A program made the position numbers and the translations under genes. Below, piece by piece: positions 45,436-54,026 of a stretch of DNA of 64,000 nucleotides (its first letter is position 1; each line of letters begins with the position of its first letter). The stretch covers positions 62,001 through 126,000 of the forward strand of contig CAIYVX010000023.1 in assembly GCA_903929765.1 (NCBI GenBank), read 5' to 3'. The notes under the pieces are model-generated. The model was not told the origin of the DNA and did no database searches. It saw only the letters and a list, made by a program, of their open reading frames with translations. Origin of the DNA: an uncultured Planctomycetia bacterium (GTDB taxonomy: Bacteria > Planctomycetota > Phycisphaerae > FEN-1346 > JAACEH01).

Positions 45436-46062
45436 ATGTTCGGATTCAACAAATCGCGGAAAGACGAGTTCTTCGGCATGTTCGACAAGACGGCCCAGAA
45501 CGTCCACGAAGCCTCCGAGGCCTTGCTCGACCTCCTGGAGCACTACGACGATGTGGCCAACAAGACCGGCCGGATCAAAAATCTGGAGCATGCCGGCGAC
45601 GAGTTTACCCATCGCATCCTCGAACGCCTGGCCAAGACCTTCATCACGCCGCTCGACCGCGAGGACATCCAGCGCGTGACTATGCGCCTGGACGACGTCC
45701 TTGACGAAATGGACACGGCCGCCAACCGCATGATCCTGTTCAAAATTACCAAAATCCCTGATGAGGCCAAGGCTTTCGGCCGGGTGCTGGTCCGGGCCAC
45801 GGGGCTGCTGGTCGAGGCCTTTGACCAGTTGCACGATCTCAAGCAGCACGAGTCGATTCTCTCTTTGTGCGTCGAGGTCCACACCCAGGAGAACGAGGGC
45901 GACCGCCTGGTCCAGACCGCCCTAGCCAACCTCTTCGAGAAGGAGAAGGACCCCAAGGAAATCATCAAGTGGAAGGACATCTACGAAATCCTCGAAAAGA
46001 GCATCGACCGCTGCGAAGACGTCGCCGACGTGCTGCACACGATTGTCGTCAAACATGCCTGA
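45436..46062 (+). CDS. DUF47 / PhoU-like phosphate transport regulator
   Basis: MFGFNKSRKDEFFGMFDKTAQNVHEASEALLDLLEHYDD; helical; immediately upstream of pit. Confidence 0.88.
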   Translation: MFGFNKSRKDEFFGMFDKTAQNVHEASEALLDLLEHYDDVANKTGRIKNLEHAGDEFTHRILERLAKTFITPLDREDIQRVTMRLDDVLDEMDTAANRMILFKITKIPDEAKAFGRVLVRATGLLVEAFDQLHDLKQHESILSLCVEVHTQENEGDRLVQTALANLFEKEKDPKEIIKWKDIYEILEKSIDRCEDVADVLHTIVVKHA

Positions 46063-46101
46063 TCGGCCTGATTTCCGGCCGCCCATGATACGGAAGGTTG
46101 C

Positions 46102-47118
46102 ATGACAACACTGGCTTTAGTAACGCTGATTCTGACGATTGTCTTTGCCCTGGTCTTCAATCTGGCCAACGGCTGGAACGATGCCGCCAACGCCGTGGCC
46201 ACGATCATCTCGACGCGCGTCCTCTCGCCGGCCCGGGCCATCGCCTTTGGGGCCGTGTTTAATTTTGTCGGGGCCTTGTTCAGTTCCGAGGTGGCCAAAA
46301 CCGTCGGCCTCAACATCGCCAATGCCGAATGCCTGACCGGGGCCACTTTTCTAGCCGCCGTCATGACCGCCCCGATCTGGATCACCTGGTGCGCCCGGCG
46401 CGGCCTGCCCAACAGTTGCTCCCACGCCCTACTTGGCGCCCTCATCGGCTCGGTCATCGCCTCTTCCGGCGGGCTGGCCGGACTCAAAGCCGACGGCATC
46501 CAGAAAATCTTCTTCGGCGTCCTCATCTGCCCCGTCGTCGGCTTCATCGCTGGGTATATCCTGGCCTGGGTGACGACCAAAATTTCGCAGAACCTGCGGC
46601 CCAAAGCGGCCGGGGCGGTCTTCGGCAAATTGCAACTCGTCTCCGCCGGGGCCATGGCCTTCGCCCACGGCACCGGCGACGGCCAGAAAGCCATGGGCAT
46701 CATCACCGGTGCCATGCTCGCCACCGGCGCCCTGGCCGCGACTTCACACGACAGTTTCCCCATTCCCTTCTGGGTCCGCATTGTCTGCGCCTTGACCATG
46801 GCCCTGGGCACCTCCCTGGGCGGCTGGCGTGTCATTCGCACCCTAGGCTCACGCCTGATTCACCTGCGCACCTACCAGGGTTTTTCCGCCGAGACCGCCG
46901 CCTCCACCACCATCCTCATCAACACCCTCGGCGGCATTCCCATCAGCACCACCCATTCCATCACCGGGGCGATCATGGGCGTCGGCGCTGTTCGCGGCGC
47001 CAAGGCTGTCCACTGGGGCGTCGGCCGAAAAATCGTCTTCGCCTGGATCGTCACCTTCCCCATCTGCATCGTCGCCGGCGCGTTAATGTACCTGTTGCTG
47101 CACGCCTGCGGCATGTAA
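46102..47118 (+). CDS. pit: PiT-family inorganic phosphate transporter
   Basis: NLANGWNDAANAVATIISTRVLSP, FAHGTGDGQKAMGIITGAM, GGIPISTTHSITGAIMGVG. Confidence 0.95.
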   Translation: MTTLALVTLILTIVFALVFNLANGWNDAANAVATIISTRVLSPARAIAFGAVFNFVGALFSSEVAKTVGLNIANAECLTGATFLAAVMTAPIWITWCARRGLPNSCSHALLGALIGSVIASSGGLAGLKADGIQKIFFGVLICPVVGFIAGYILAWVTTKISQNLRPKAAGAVFGKLQLVSAGAMAFAHGTGDGQKAMGIITGAMLATGALAATSHDSFPIPFWVRIVCALTMALGTSLGGWRVIRTLGSRLIHLRTYQGFSAETAASTTILINTLGGIPISTTHSITGAIMGVGAVRGAKAVHWGVGRKIVFAWIVTFPICIVAGALMYLLLHACGM

Positions 47119-47166
47119 TGCCTCTCCGAGGCTTTCATTTCCGCGACCGAGGCCTCCACCGACCGT

Positions 47167-47194
47167 CTTAACCAAAAACTAACACAATCTTAAT
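47167..47194 (+). promoter_or_regulatory. Pho-box-like 11-bp direct repeats upstream of pstS
   Basis: CTTAAC(47167) ACTAAC(47178) CTTAAT(47189). Confidence 0.68.
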
Positions 47195-47259
47195 GGTATT
47201 TTTGGGACAATGGCCACAATGACATAATGTACGGTCGTTGGGGTGCCGTTGCTTCTTTT

Positions 47260-47291
47260 GAAGCCCCCATCATTTCTGGGGGATGCTGCTT
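47260..47291. repeat. Family C hairpin element in pstS leader
   Basis: gaagcccccatcatttctgggggatgctgcttt. Confidence 0.8.
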
Positions 47292-47363
47292 TTTCTGTTG
47301 TTTTTTTGTTGTTGCTTTTGCTGAAGACGGAAGACTGAGGACTGCTGTTTAAGGCTTTCTCCC

Positions 47364-48170
47364 ATGAAATGGCTCCTGGCCGCTCTCGTTTTCTTCGCGG
47401 TCGTCACTTTTCTCGTCGTCGGCCTGGGCAAACGCCAAACGGCCGTGCGCGCCGTCGGGTCCACTTCCATTCAGCCCTTCGCCGAAATGCTCGCCGAGAC
47501 TTTCAACCGCGACCATCCCGACAACCAGGTTGACGTCCAGGGCGGCGGGTCGGCCGCCGGTCTCCAGGCCGCCAAGAACGCTATCGCCGACATCGGCATG
47601 TGCTCGCGGGCACTCAAGCCCGACGAAAAGTTCGACTCCGTCGTCATCGCCCACGACGGCCTGGCTATCATCGTTCATCGCTCCAATCCCCTGCGCGGCC
47701 TGACCCGCGACCAGATTCGCAATCTCTTCGCCGGTCGCATCGCCAATTGGTCCGAATTCCGCACGCCCGACGGTCCGCTCCCGAATCTCAAGATTCACCT
47801 CATCACCCGCGAGGAAGGTTCCGGCACGCGCGAGGCCTTCACCAAGCTGATCATGGGCAAGGATCACATCGCCGCCATGGCCCTCACGCAGGAATCCAAC
47901 GGCGCCGTCAAGGAACTCGTCCGCAACGACCCCGCCGCCATCGGCTACATGTCGCTCGGCCTCGTCGGCAGCGAACTCAAGGCCCTCCAGGTCGACGGCA
48001 TCGACCCCACCGTGGCCGAGGTCAAGGCCGGCCACTATCCGCTCGTGCGACCGTTCCTTTTTGTCTGGTCCGCCAAACCCGGACCCAAGGCCCAGCTTTA
48101 CATCGATTTTGTCTGCTCCGCCGCGGGCCAGCGCCTCCTCGAAAGCGAAGGGCTGGTGGGCGAACGATGA
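47364..48170 (+). CDS. pstS: Phosphate ABC transporter substrate-binding protein
   Basis: GSTSIQPFAEMLAETFNRDHPDNQVDVQGGGSAAGLQAAKNAIADIGMCSR; TREEGSGTREAFTKLI. Confidence 0.92.
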   Translation: MKWLLAALVFFAVVTFLVVGLGKRQTAVRAVGSTSIQPFAEMLAETFNRDHPDNQVDVQGGGSAAGLQAAKNAIADIGMCSRALKPDEKFDSVVIAHDGLAIIVHRSNPLRGLTRDQIRNLFAGRIANWSEFRTPDGPLPNLKIHLITREEGSGTREAFTKLIMGKDHIAAMALTQESNGAVKELVRNDPAAIGYMSLGLVGSELKALQVDGIDPTVAEVKAGHYPLVRPFLFVWSAKPGPKAQLYIDFVCSAAGQRLLESEGLVGER

Positions 48171-49027
48171 AAAAAGAAAAGATCATCTCCCTCGTCCTCC
48201 TTCTGATGGCCCTGTCGGCCATCTCCAGCCTCGCCGTCATCACCTTCTTCATCTTCCACGAAGGCCTGCCGATCATCTTCAAGGTCGGACTCGGCGGCTT
48301 TCTCCTCTCCGACCAGTGGTATCCCACCGAAGGCTCGTTCGGCATTCTCGGCATGATCGTCGGCTCGCTCGCCGTCACCGCCGGGGCCTTGATCATCGGG
48401 GTCGTCTTCGGCCTCGGCTGCGCCGTCCTCCTTACCCAGTTCTGCCCGCCCCGGCTCGTCGCCATCATCAAGCCCAGCATCGAACTCCTGGCCGGCATTC
48501 CCTCCGTCGTCTACGGCTTCATCGGCGTCAGCATCCTCGTCCCCTTCATCCGCGACTCTTTCGGCGGCCCCGGCCTCTCCGTCCTGGCCGCCTCGATTGT
48601 CCTGGGCGTCATGGTTCTGCCGACCATTACCAGCATCTCCGTTGACGCCCTCCAGGCCGTTCCGCGCACCTACCGCGAAGGCTCCATCGCCCTGGGCGCT
48701 ACCGAGTGGCAGACCACCCACATGGTCATCTTCAAGGCCGCCCGCTCCGGCATCGTCGCCGCCGTCATTCTCGGCATGGGCCGCGCCATCGGCGAAACCA
48801 TGGCCGTCATCATGGTCGCCGGAAATCCCATCGGCATGCCTCACGGTCTGCTCGACCCCGTCCGCACCCTGACCAGCAACATCGCCCTGGAGATGGGTTA
48901 CTCCGCCGGAGACCACCGCAAGGCCCTCTTCGCCACCGGCGTCGTCCTCTTCGTCATTATCATGATCCTCAACACCATTGCCCTGGCGGTCTCGCGCCGC
49001 CGGGCCGGAAAGGTTCTGGCCCAATGA
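48167..49027 (+). CDS. pstC: Phosphate ABC transporter permease PstC
   Basis: ELLAGIPSVVYGFIGVSILVPFI, GATEWQTTHMVIFKAARSGIVAAVILGMGRAIGETMAV; ATGA overlap with pstS. Confidence 0.93.
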   Translation: MKKEKIISLVLLLMALSAISSLAVITFFIFHEGLPIIFKVGLGGFLLSDQWYPTEGSFGILGMIVGSLAVTAGALIIGVVFGLGCAVLLTQFCPPRLVAIIKPSIELLAGIPSVVYGFIGVSILVPFIRDSFGGPGLSVLAASIVLGVMVLPTITSISVDALQAVPRTYREGSIALGATEWQTTHMVIFKAARSGIVAAVILGMGRAIGETMAVIMVAGNPIGMPHGLLDPVRTLTSNIALEMGYSAGDHRKALFATGVVLFVIIMILNTIALAVSRRRAGKVLAQ

Positions 49028-49860
49028 GAATCCCGCCCTTCCTCACGCAGCGCCTCGCCATCAGTTGCATGTGGATAATCACCGCCCTCACCCTCGGCGT
49101 TCTCATCTTCGTCGTCGCCTATATCCTCTACCACGGCCTGCCGCTGCTGACCTGGACCTTCCTCTCCGAAGCTCCCCGCTCCATGGGCCGTGAGGGCGGC
49201 GTTCTGCCCATGATCGTCGGCACGCTCTGGTGTACTGCCCTGGCCGTCCTCGTCGCCGCGCCCGTCGGCGTCGCCACCGCCATTTACCTCACCGAGTACA
49301 CCCGCGAGGGCCGCCTGACCAACATCATCCGCTTCGGCGCCGACTGCCTGGCCGGCATTCCCTCCATCATCTTCGGCCTCTTCGGCTTCGTCTTTTTCGT
49401 CATCACCCTGGGGATGGGTTTCTCCATCCTGGCCGGTTCGCTCACCCTGGCCATCATGGTTCTACCCACCATCATCCGCACCGCCGAAGAAGCCATCCGC
49501 CGCGTCCCGCAGTCCTACCGCGACGTCAGCTACGGTCTGGGCAGCACCCGCTGGCAGATGGTCACCCGCGTCGTCCTCCGCTCCGCTCTACCCGGCATCT
49601 GCACCGGCATCGTCCTCTCCGTCGGTCGCTGCGTCAGCGAAACCGCCGCCGTCATGCTCACCGCCGGCGCCGCCCTCGGTTTCCCCAGGTCCGCCCTCGA
49701 ATCTTCCCGCACCCTGGCCCTCCACTTTTACATCCTGTCGCGGGAGGGCATCTCCATGCCCCTGGCGTTCGCCACCGCCTCCGTCCTCATCCTCGCCATC
49801 CTGATCATTAACCTCTCCGCCTATTGGCTGATGCGCCGCTTCGTGACCAAGGTAGTCTGA
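49024..49860 (+). CDS. pstA: Phosphate ABC transporter permease PstA
   Basis: CLAGIPSIIFGLFGFVFFVITLGMGFSILAGSLTLAIMVLPTIIRTAEEAIRRVP; ATGA overlap with pstC. Confidence 0.93.
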   Translation: MRIPPFLTQRLAISCMWIITALTLGVLIFVVAYILYHGLPLLTWTFLSEAPRSMGREGGVLPMIVGTLWCTALAVLVAAPVGVATAIYLTEYTREGRLTNIIRFGADCLAGIPSIIFGLFGFVFFVITLGMGFSILAGSLTLAIMVLPTIIRTAEEAIRRVPQSYRDVSYGLGSTRWQMVTRVVLRSALPGICTGIVLSVGRCVSETAAVMLTAGAALGFPRSALESSRTLALHFYILSREGISMPLAFATASVLILAILIINLSAYWLMRRFVTKVV

Positions 49861-50042
49861 CCTATGACCGAACAGAACATAAAAACTTTAACCCGCGAAT
49901 CTGGGTGCCACACCTTGACCCGGCGGGCTGTTTCGCCGGGCAAGGTGTGTCTTCGTCCGGCACACTTTGCCCCCATACAGCCGGGGGACAAAGTGTGGCA
50001 CCCTGTTCTCAGGATGGCTTAACCTATGACCGAACAGAACAT
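49860..50042. repeat. Composite hairpin element flanked by 21-bp exact direct repeats at the pstB1 start
   Basis: ACCTATGACCGAACAGAACAT at 49860-49880 and 50022-50042; inner inverted repeat GGGTGCCACAC...GTGTGGCACCC (49903-50003). Confidence 0.9.
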
Positions 50043-50874
50043 CAACGCCCAGGTTCAGAGAAATTTCGCCCGCCTCGCCGGCGAGGCCGCGCCCCCGCCG
50101 CCCGTGCCCTGCGCCGTCGGCCAACCCAAGATGCGCATCGAAAACTTCTCCGCCTCCTTCGACGGCACGCCCGTCCTGCGCAATATCGCCCTCGACCTCT
50201 GTCCCCGCCAACGCCTGGCCATCATCGGACCCGCCGCCAGCGGCAAGACCACCTTCCTGCGCAGCCTCAACCGCCTCAATGACCTCAATCCGGCCTTCAA
50301 CCATACCGGCCGCATCCTTCTCGACGGCCAGGACATCTACCAGAGCGGCCAGGACGTGGCCCAACTGCGCCGCCGCATCGGCATGGTCTACGCCGTGCCC
50401 GTCCCGCTGCCCTGGTCCATCTACGACAACATCGCCTACGGTCCGCGCCTCGCCGGCATCGCCGCCAAGGCCGACCTCGACCGCCTCGTCGAATCCTCGC
50501 TCCAGAGCGCCTTCATCTGGGACGAGGTCAAGGACCGCCTCGGCGAACTCGCCACCAACCTTTCCGGCGGCCAGCAGCAACGTGTCTGCATCGCCCGCGT
50601 CCTGGCCCTGGAGCCGGAAGTCCTACTCCTCGACGAACCCTGTTCCGGCCTCGACCCCATCTCCACCGCCAAAATCGAGGACGCCCTCCTCGCCCTCAAA
50701 GAAAAATATTCCATCGTCCTCGTCACCAACAACACCAAGCAGGCCGCCCGCGCCTCCGACCGCACCGCCTTCTTCCTCATGTCCGACCTCATCGAGTGCG
50801 GCCCCACCAACCAGATTTTCACCAACCCCACGCACCAGCGCACCAGCGAATATATTACGGGACACTTTGGTTAG
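50026..50874 (+). CDS. PstB-type ATPase 1
   Basis: GPAASGKTTFLRSLNRLNDL, NLSGGQQQRVCIARVLALEPEVLLLDEPCSGLDP. Confidence 0.92.
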   Translation: MTEQNINAQVQRNFARLAGEAAPPPPVPCAVGQPKMRIENFSASFDGTPVLRNIALDLCPRQRLAIIGPAASGKTTFLRSLNRLNDLNPAFNHTGRILLDGQDIYQSGQDVAQLRRRIGMVYAVPVPLPWSIYDNIAYGPRLAGIAAKADLDRLVESSLQSAFIWDEVKDRLGELATNLSGGQQQRVCIARVLALEPEVLLLDEPCSGLDPISTAKIEDALLALKEKYSIVLVTNNTKQAARASDRTAFFLMSDLIECGPTNQIFTNPTHQRTSEYITGHFG

Positions 50875-50886
50875 GATTGCTTCGCG

Positions 50887-51645
50887 ATGACCGTCAAAAT
50901 CCGTTCCGAAAACCTCAACCTTTTCTACGGCCAGTTTCACGCCTTGATGGACGTCAACATCGCCATTAAGCCCCAGGCCATCACGGCCATCATCGGCCCT
51001 TCCGGCTGCGGCAAGTCCACGCTCCTGCGCTGCTTCAACCGCCTGAACGAACTCATTCCCACCGTCCGCACCACCGGCCGGATTCTGCTCGACGACCACG
51101 ACATCTTCGCCCCCGACACCGACCTGCCGCGCCTCCGCAAACGCGTCGGCATGGTCTTCCAGCGCCCCAATCCCTTCCCGCTCTCCGTCTTCGACAACGT
51201 CGCCTACGGCCTCCGCGTTCACGCCATGCGCTCTTCCCGGGCCGAGGTCGAAGCCGTCGTCGAGTCCAGCCTCCGCGCCACCATGCTCTGGGACGCCCTC
51301 AAGGACCGCCTCACCCTGCCGGCCCTCGAACTTTCCGCTGAGCAGCAGCAGCGCCTCTGCATCTCGCGCCTGGTGGCCGTCGAACCCGAAGTCCTCCTGA
51401 TGGACGAACCATGTTCCACCCTCGACCCCGGCGCCACCGAACACGTCGAAGAACTCATGCGCACTCTGGCCCGACAATACACCATCATCATCGTCACCCA
51501 CAATATGCAGCAGGCCGCCCGCGTCTCCGCCGAAACCGGCTTCATGCTCCTCGGCCAGCTCATCGAATTCGGCCCGACCAGGGCTATCTTCACCAACCCC
51601 TCCGACCGCCGCACCGAAGACTACGTCACCGGACGGTACGGCTAG
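50887..51645 (+). CDS. PstB-type ATPase 2
   Basis: GPSGCGKSTLLRCFNRLNEL, MVFQRPNPFPLSVFDNVAYGL, LSAEQQQRLCISRLVAVEPEVLLMDEPCSTLDP. Confidence 0.92.
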   Translation: MTVKIRSENLNLFYGQFHALMDVNIAIKPQAITAIIGPSGCGKSTLLRCFNRLNELIPTVRTTGRILLDDHDIFAPDTDLPRLRKRVGMVFQRPNPFPLSVFDNVAYGLRVHAMRSSRAEVEAVVESSLRATMLWDALKDRLTLPALELSAEQQQRLCISRLVAVEPEVLLMDEPCSTLDPGATEHVEELMRTLARQYTIIIVTHNMQQAARVSAETGFMLLGQLIEFGPTRAIFTNPSDRRTEDYVTGRYG

Positions 51646-51731
51646 GCAACAGAAATTGAATGAGTCGCTAACGAAATTCTCACCGATAAAGAGTAAATAG
51701 GCCCAATTGGCCGTCAGGAAGGAGACGTAAC

Positions 51732-52430
51732 GTGGAACAGGAACATCAGAGGCAATTCGACAAATACCTCGAAGACCTCAAGCAGAAGCTCATGCGCATG
51801 GCCGCCCTCGCCGAGACCATGATCGACAACACCATCGCCGAACTGGTCCAGCGCGACGAGAGCCTCGCCGCCAAGGTCCCCGATTACGAGGAGGAACTCA
51901 ACCGCCTCCAACTCGAAATCGACGAGGCTGCCCTCAATCTTCTGGCCACACAGCAGCCTGTGGCCAAGGATCTCCGTTTCATCCTCGCCGCCACCAAGAT
52001 CAACAGCGACCTCGAACGCATCGGCGACCTGGCCATCAACATCACCGAGAACGTCCGCATCCTGGCCGCCCACCCGCCGCTGAAGCCCCTGATCGACATC
52101 CCGCGCATGGCCGATCTGGTCCGCAAAATGGTCCGCGACTGTCTCGACGCCTTTGTCCGCGAGGATGTCCTGTTGGCCCAGTCGGTCATCGACGGCGACG
52201 ACCTGGTCGACGACCTCAAGAACCAGATTCTCCGCGAACTCCTCACCTACATGATCTCCGACCCCAAGGCCATCGAACGAGCCTTGGCCCTCATCCTCAT
52301 CTCGCGCCACCTCGAACGTGTCGGCGACCACGCCACCAACATCGCCGAGGACGTCATCTACATGATCCAGGGCCGCGACGTCCGCCATCCCCGCACCCCC
52401 AAGGAGCGCCCCGCCGACCTGGGCTTGTAG
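51732..52430 (+). CDS. phoU: Phosphate signalling protein PhoU (GTG start)
   Basis: DLKQKLMRMAALAETMID, DLRFILAATKINSDLERIGDLAINI, RHLERVGDHATNIAEDVIYMIQGRDVRH. Confidence 0.94.
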   Translation: MEQEHQRQFDKYLEDLKQKLMRMAALAETMIDNTIAELVQRDESLAAKVPDYEEELNRLQLEIDEAALNLLATQQPVAKDLRFILAATKINSDLERIGDLAINITENVRILAAHPPLKPLIDIPRMADLVRKMVRDCLDAFVREDVLLAQSVIDGDDLVDDLKNQILRELLTYMISDPKAIERALALILISRHLERVGDHATNIAEDVIYMIQGRDVRHPRTPKERPADLGL

Positions 52431-53799
52431 TTGCTTTTGTTGTTTTGGTTTGCGAAGTCCCCAGCACTGCTGGGGGATGCTGTTGTTTTCGCTGTAGTTT
52501 GTTGCTTTTCAATTTTGCATTTTTAACTTTTAATTTTTTCTTCCACGTCACCGCCGCCCAGACCGTCACCGCCGCCAGAAGCGCCAGATTGATCTGCACT
52601 GCCGTCTGCAGTCCCACCCGTTCCGCCAGCCACCCCAGCGCATACGCCCCCACCGGCATCATCCCCCCGAAGAACATCGCGTAGACTCCCATGATTCGCC
52701 CGTGAAACCGCCGGCTCACCTCCATCTGGATATAGCTGTTCACCCCGGCCATGCAGAGCATCAGCCCCAGGCCCATCCCGAACATCGGAACCAGCGCCAC
52801 TTGGAAACTCTCTACCAGCGTGAACGCCGTCGCACTTACCACGAACACCGCCAGCCCGCCCAGCACCAACTGCCGCCGCTTCCGATACCGCGACAGGAAG
52901 GCCATGACCAGCGCCCCGCACAGCGCCCCCAGCCCGAACGTGAACATGAACCACCGGTACGCGCCCACGTCCTTCCCGAACACCTTGTCCGTGAACGCCG
53001 GCAACTGGCTATGCACCGACCACCCGAAAATCGTCGCCGCCGCCAGCACCACCATCGCCCCGCGGATCTCCCGCTGTGTCCACGCGTAAATGATCCCGCC
53101 CCACGGATGGTGCATCGTCCGGCCCTTGCCGCGCACATGGTAGAGCGCCCCCACGCTCATCATGAGCAGCACCGCCACCAGCGCCAGGTAACTCAACCCG
53201 TTGGCCGCAAAGCAACTGGCCGCGCCGTATGCCGTCAGCAGCCAGACGCCGACCAGCGGCCCCAACGTCCGCGACAGGTTGAACAGAAACGAGTTCAACG
53301 CGATCGCGTTCGGCACATCCCGCCGGTCCACCAAATCCATCACGAACGCCTGCCGCGCCGGCACGTCGAAGGCCATCAGCGTCCCGCTCGCTATCGCCAC
53401 CGCAAACAGGTGCCACAGTTGAACCTGGTAGCCCGACAGCATCAGCACCGCCAGCGCCACCGGCGGCAAAAACAAGAGCGGCTGCGTCACCAGCAGCACC
53501 CGCCGCTTCTGGAACCGTTCCGCCGCCAATCCGCCCACCGGCGACAAGAGCAGCATCGGAATCGAACCCACGGCCGCCAGCACCCCCAGCATGTACTCCG
53601 ACTTTGTCATCTGCCACACCAGCCACGCCATTACCGGCTGTTGAATCCACATCCCCAGCGTCGAAACGAACTGCCCCACAAAAAACAGCCGGTAATTCCG
53701 ATACCGTAACGCCGAAACCATGTGCCCCCAGCGCGGCCCCTCCGCCCCGGCCTCCGCGAGAGGAAGTTGTTCGTTAGGTTCTGGAAGTTTGACGTTCAA
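52354..53799 (-). CDS. MFS transporter (enterobactin-exporter-like, DUF894/MFS_3 type); core probably ends near 52550
   Basis: YRNYRLFFVGQFVSTLGMWIQQPVMAWLVWQMTKSEYMLGVLAAVGSIPMLLLSPVGGLAAERFQKRRVLL. Confidence 0.85.
   Translation of the reverse strand: MNVKLPEPNEQLPLAEAGAEGPRWGHMVSALRYRNYRLFFVGQFVSTLGMWIQQPVMAWLVWQMTKSEYMLGVLAAVGSIPMLLLSPVGGLAAERFQKRRVLLVTQPLLFLPPVALAVLMLSGYQVQLWHLFAVAIASGTLMAFDVPARQAFVMDLVDRRDVPNAIALNSFLFNLSRTLGPLVGVWLLTAYGAASCFAANGLSYLALVAVLLMMSVGALYHVRGKGRTMHHPWGGIIYAWTQREIRGAMVVLAAATIFGWSVHSQLPAFTDKVFGKDVGAYRWFMFTFGLGALCGALVMAFLSRYRKRRQLVLGGLAVFVVSATAFTLVESFQVALVPMFGMGLGLMLCMAGVNSYIQMEVSRRFHGRIMGVYAMFFGGMMPVGAYALGWLAERVGLQTAVQINLALLAAVTVWAAVTWKKKLKVKNAKLKSNKLQRKQQHPPAVLGTSQTKTTKATTSPGRRGAPWGCGDGGRRGPGSCR
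52453..52540. repeat. Family C hairpin plus family D AT-rich element
   Basis: gaagtccccagcactgctgggggatgctgttg ... ttttcaattttgcatttttaacttttaatttttt. Confidence 0.8.
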
Positions 53800-53821
53800 G
53801 GCTTACTCTCGAAAAAATAAA

Positions 53822-53936
53822 CAGCGAATATCCAACACCCAATATCCAATCATGAAGTCAGATTCCGTAATGGAAGCTTTTTCCTTCATGATTGGATATT
53901 GAGTGTTGGATATTGGATATTCGCTGTTTCCGTTAA
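53822..53936. repeat. Long inverted repeat of ATATCCAA(T/C)-type units
   Basis: cagcgaatatccaacacccaatatccaatcatgaa / ttcatgattggatattgagtgttggatattggatattcgctg. Confidence 0.92.
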
Positions 53937-53960
53937 GCGCATAAATACCCCCGGCGTAAC

Positions 53961-53998
53961 AAAAAGCGGCCGGCCCGCGCATCACTGGCCGACCGCTC
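53961..53998 (-). terminator. Rho-independent-like terminator downstream of dapA
   Basis: Reverse strand agcggtcggccagtgatgcgcgggccggccgctttttg. Confidence 0.6.
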
Positions 53999-54026
53999 TT
54001 ATCATCTCTGATCGTCCGAAAAAATA

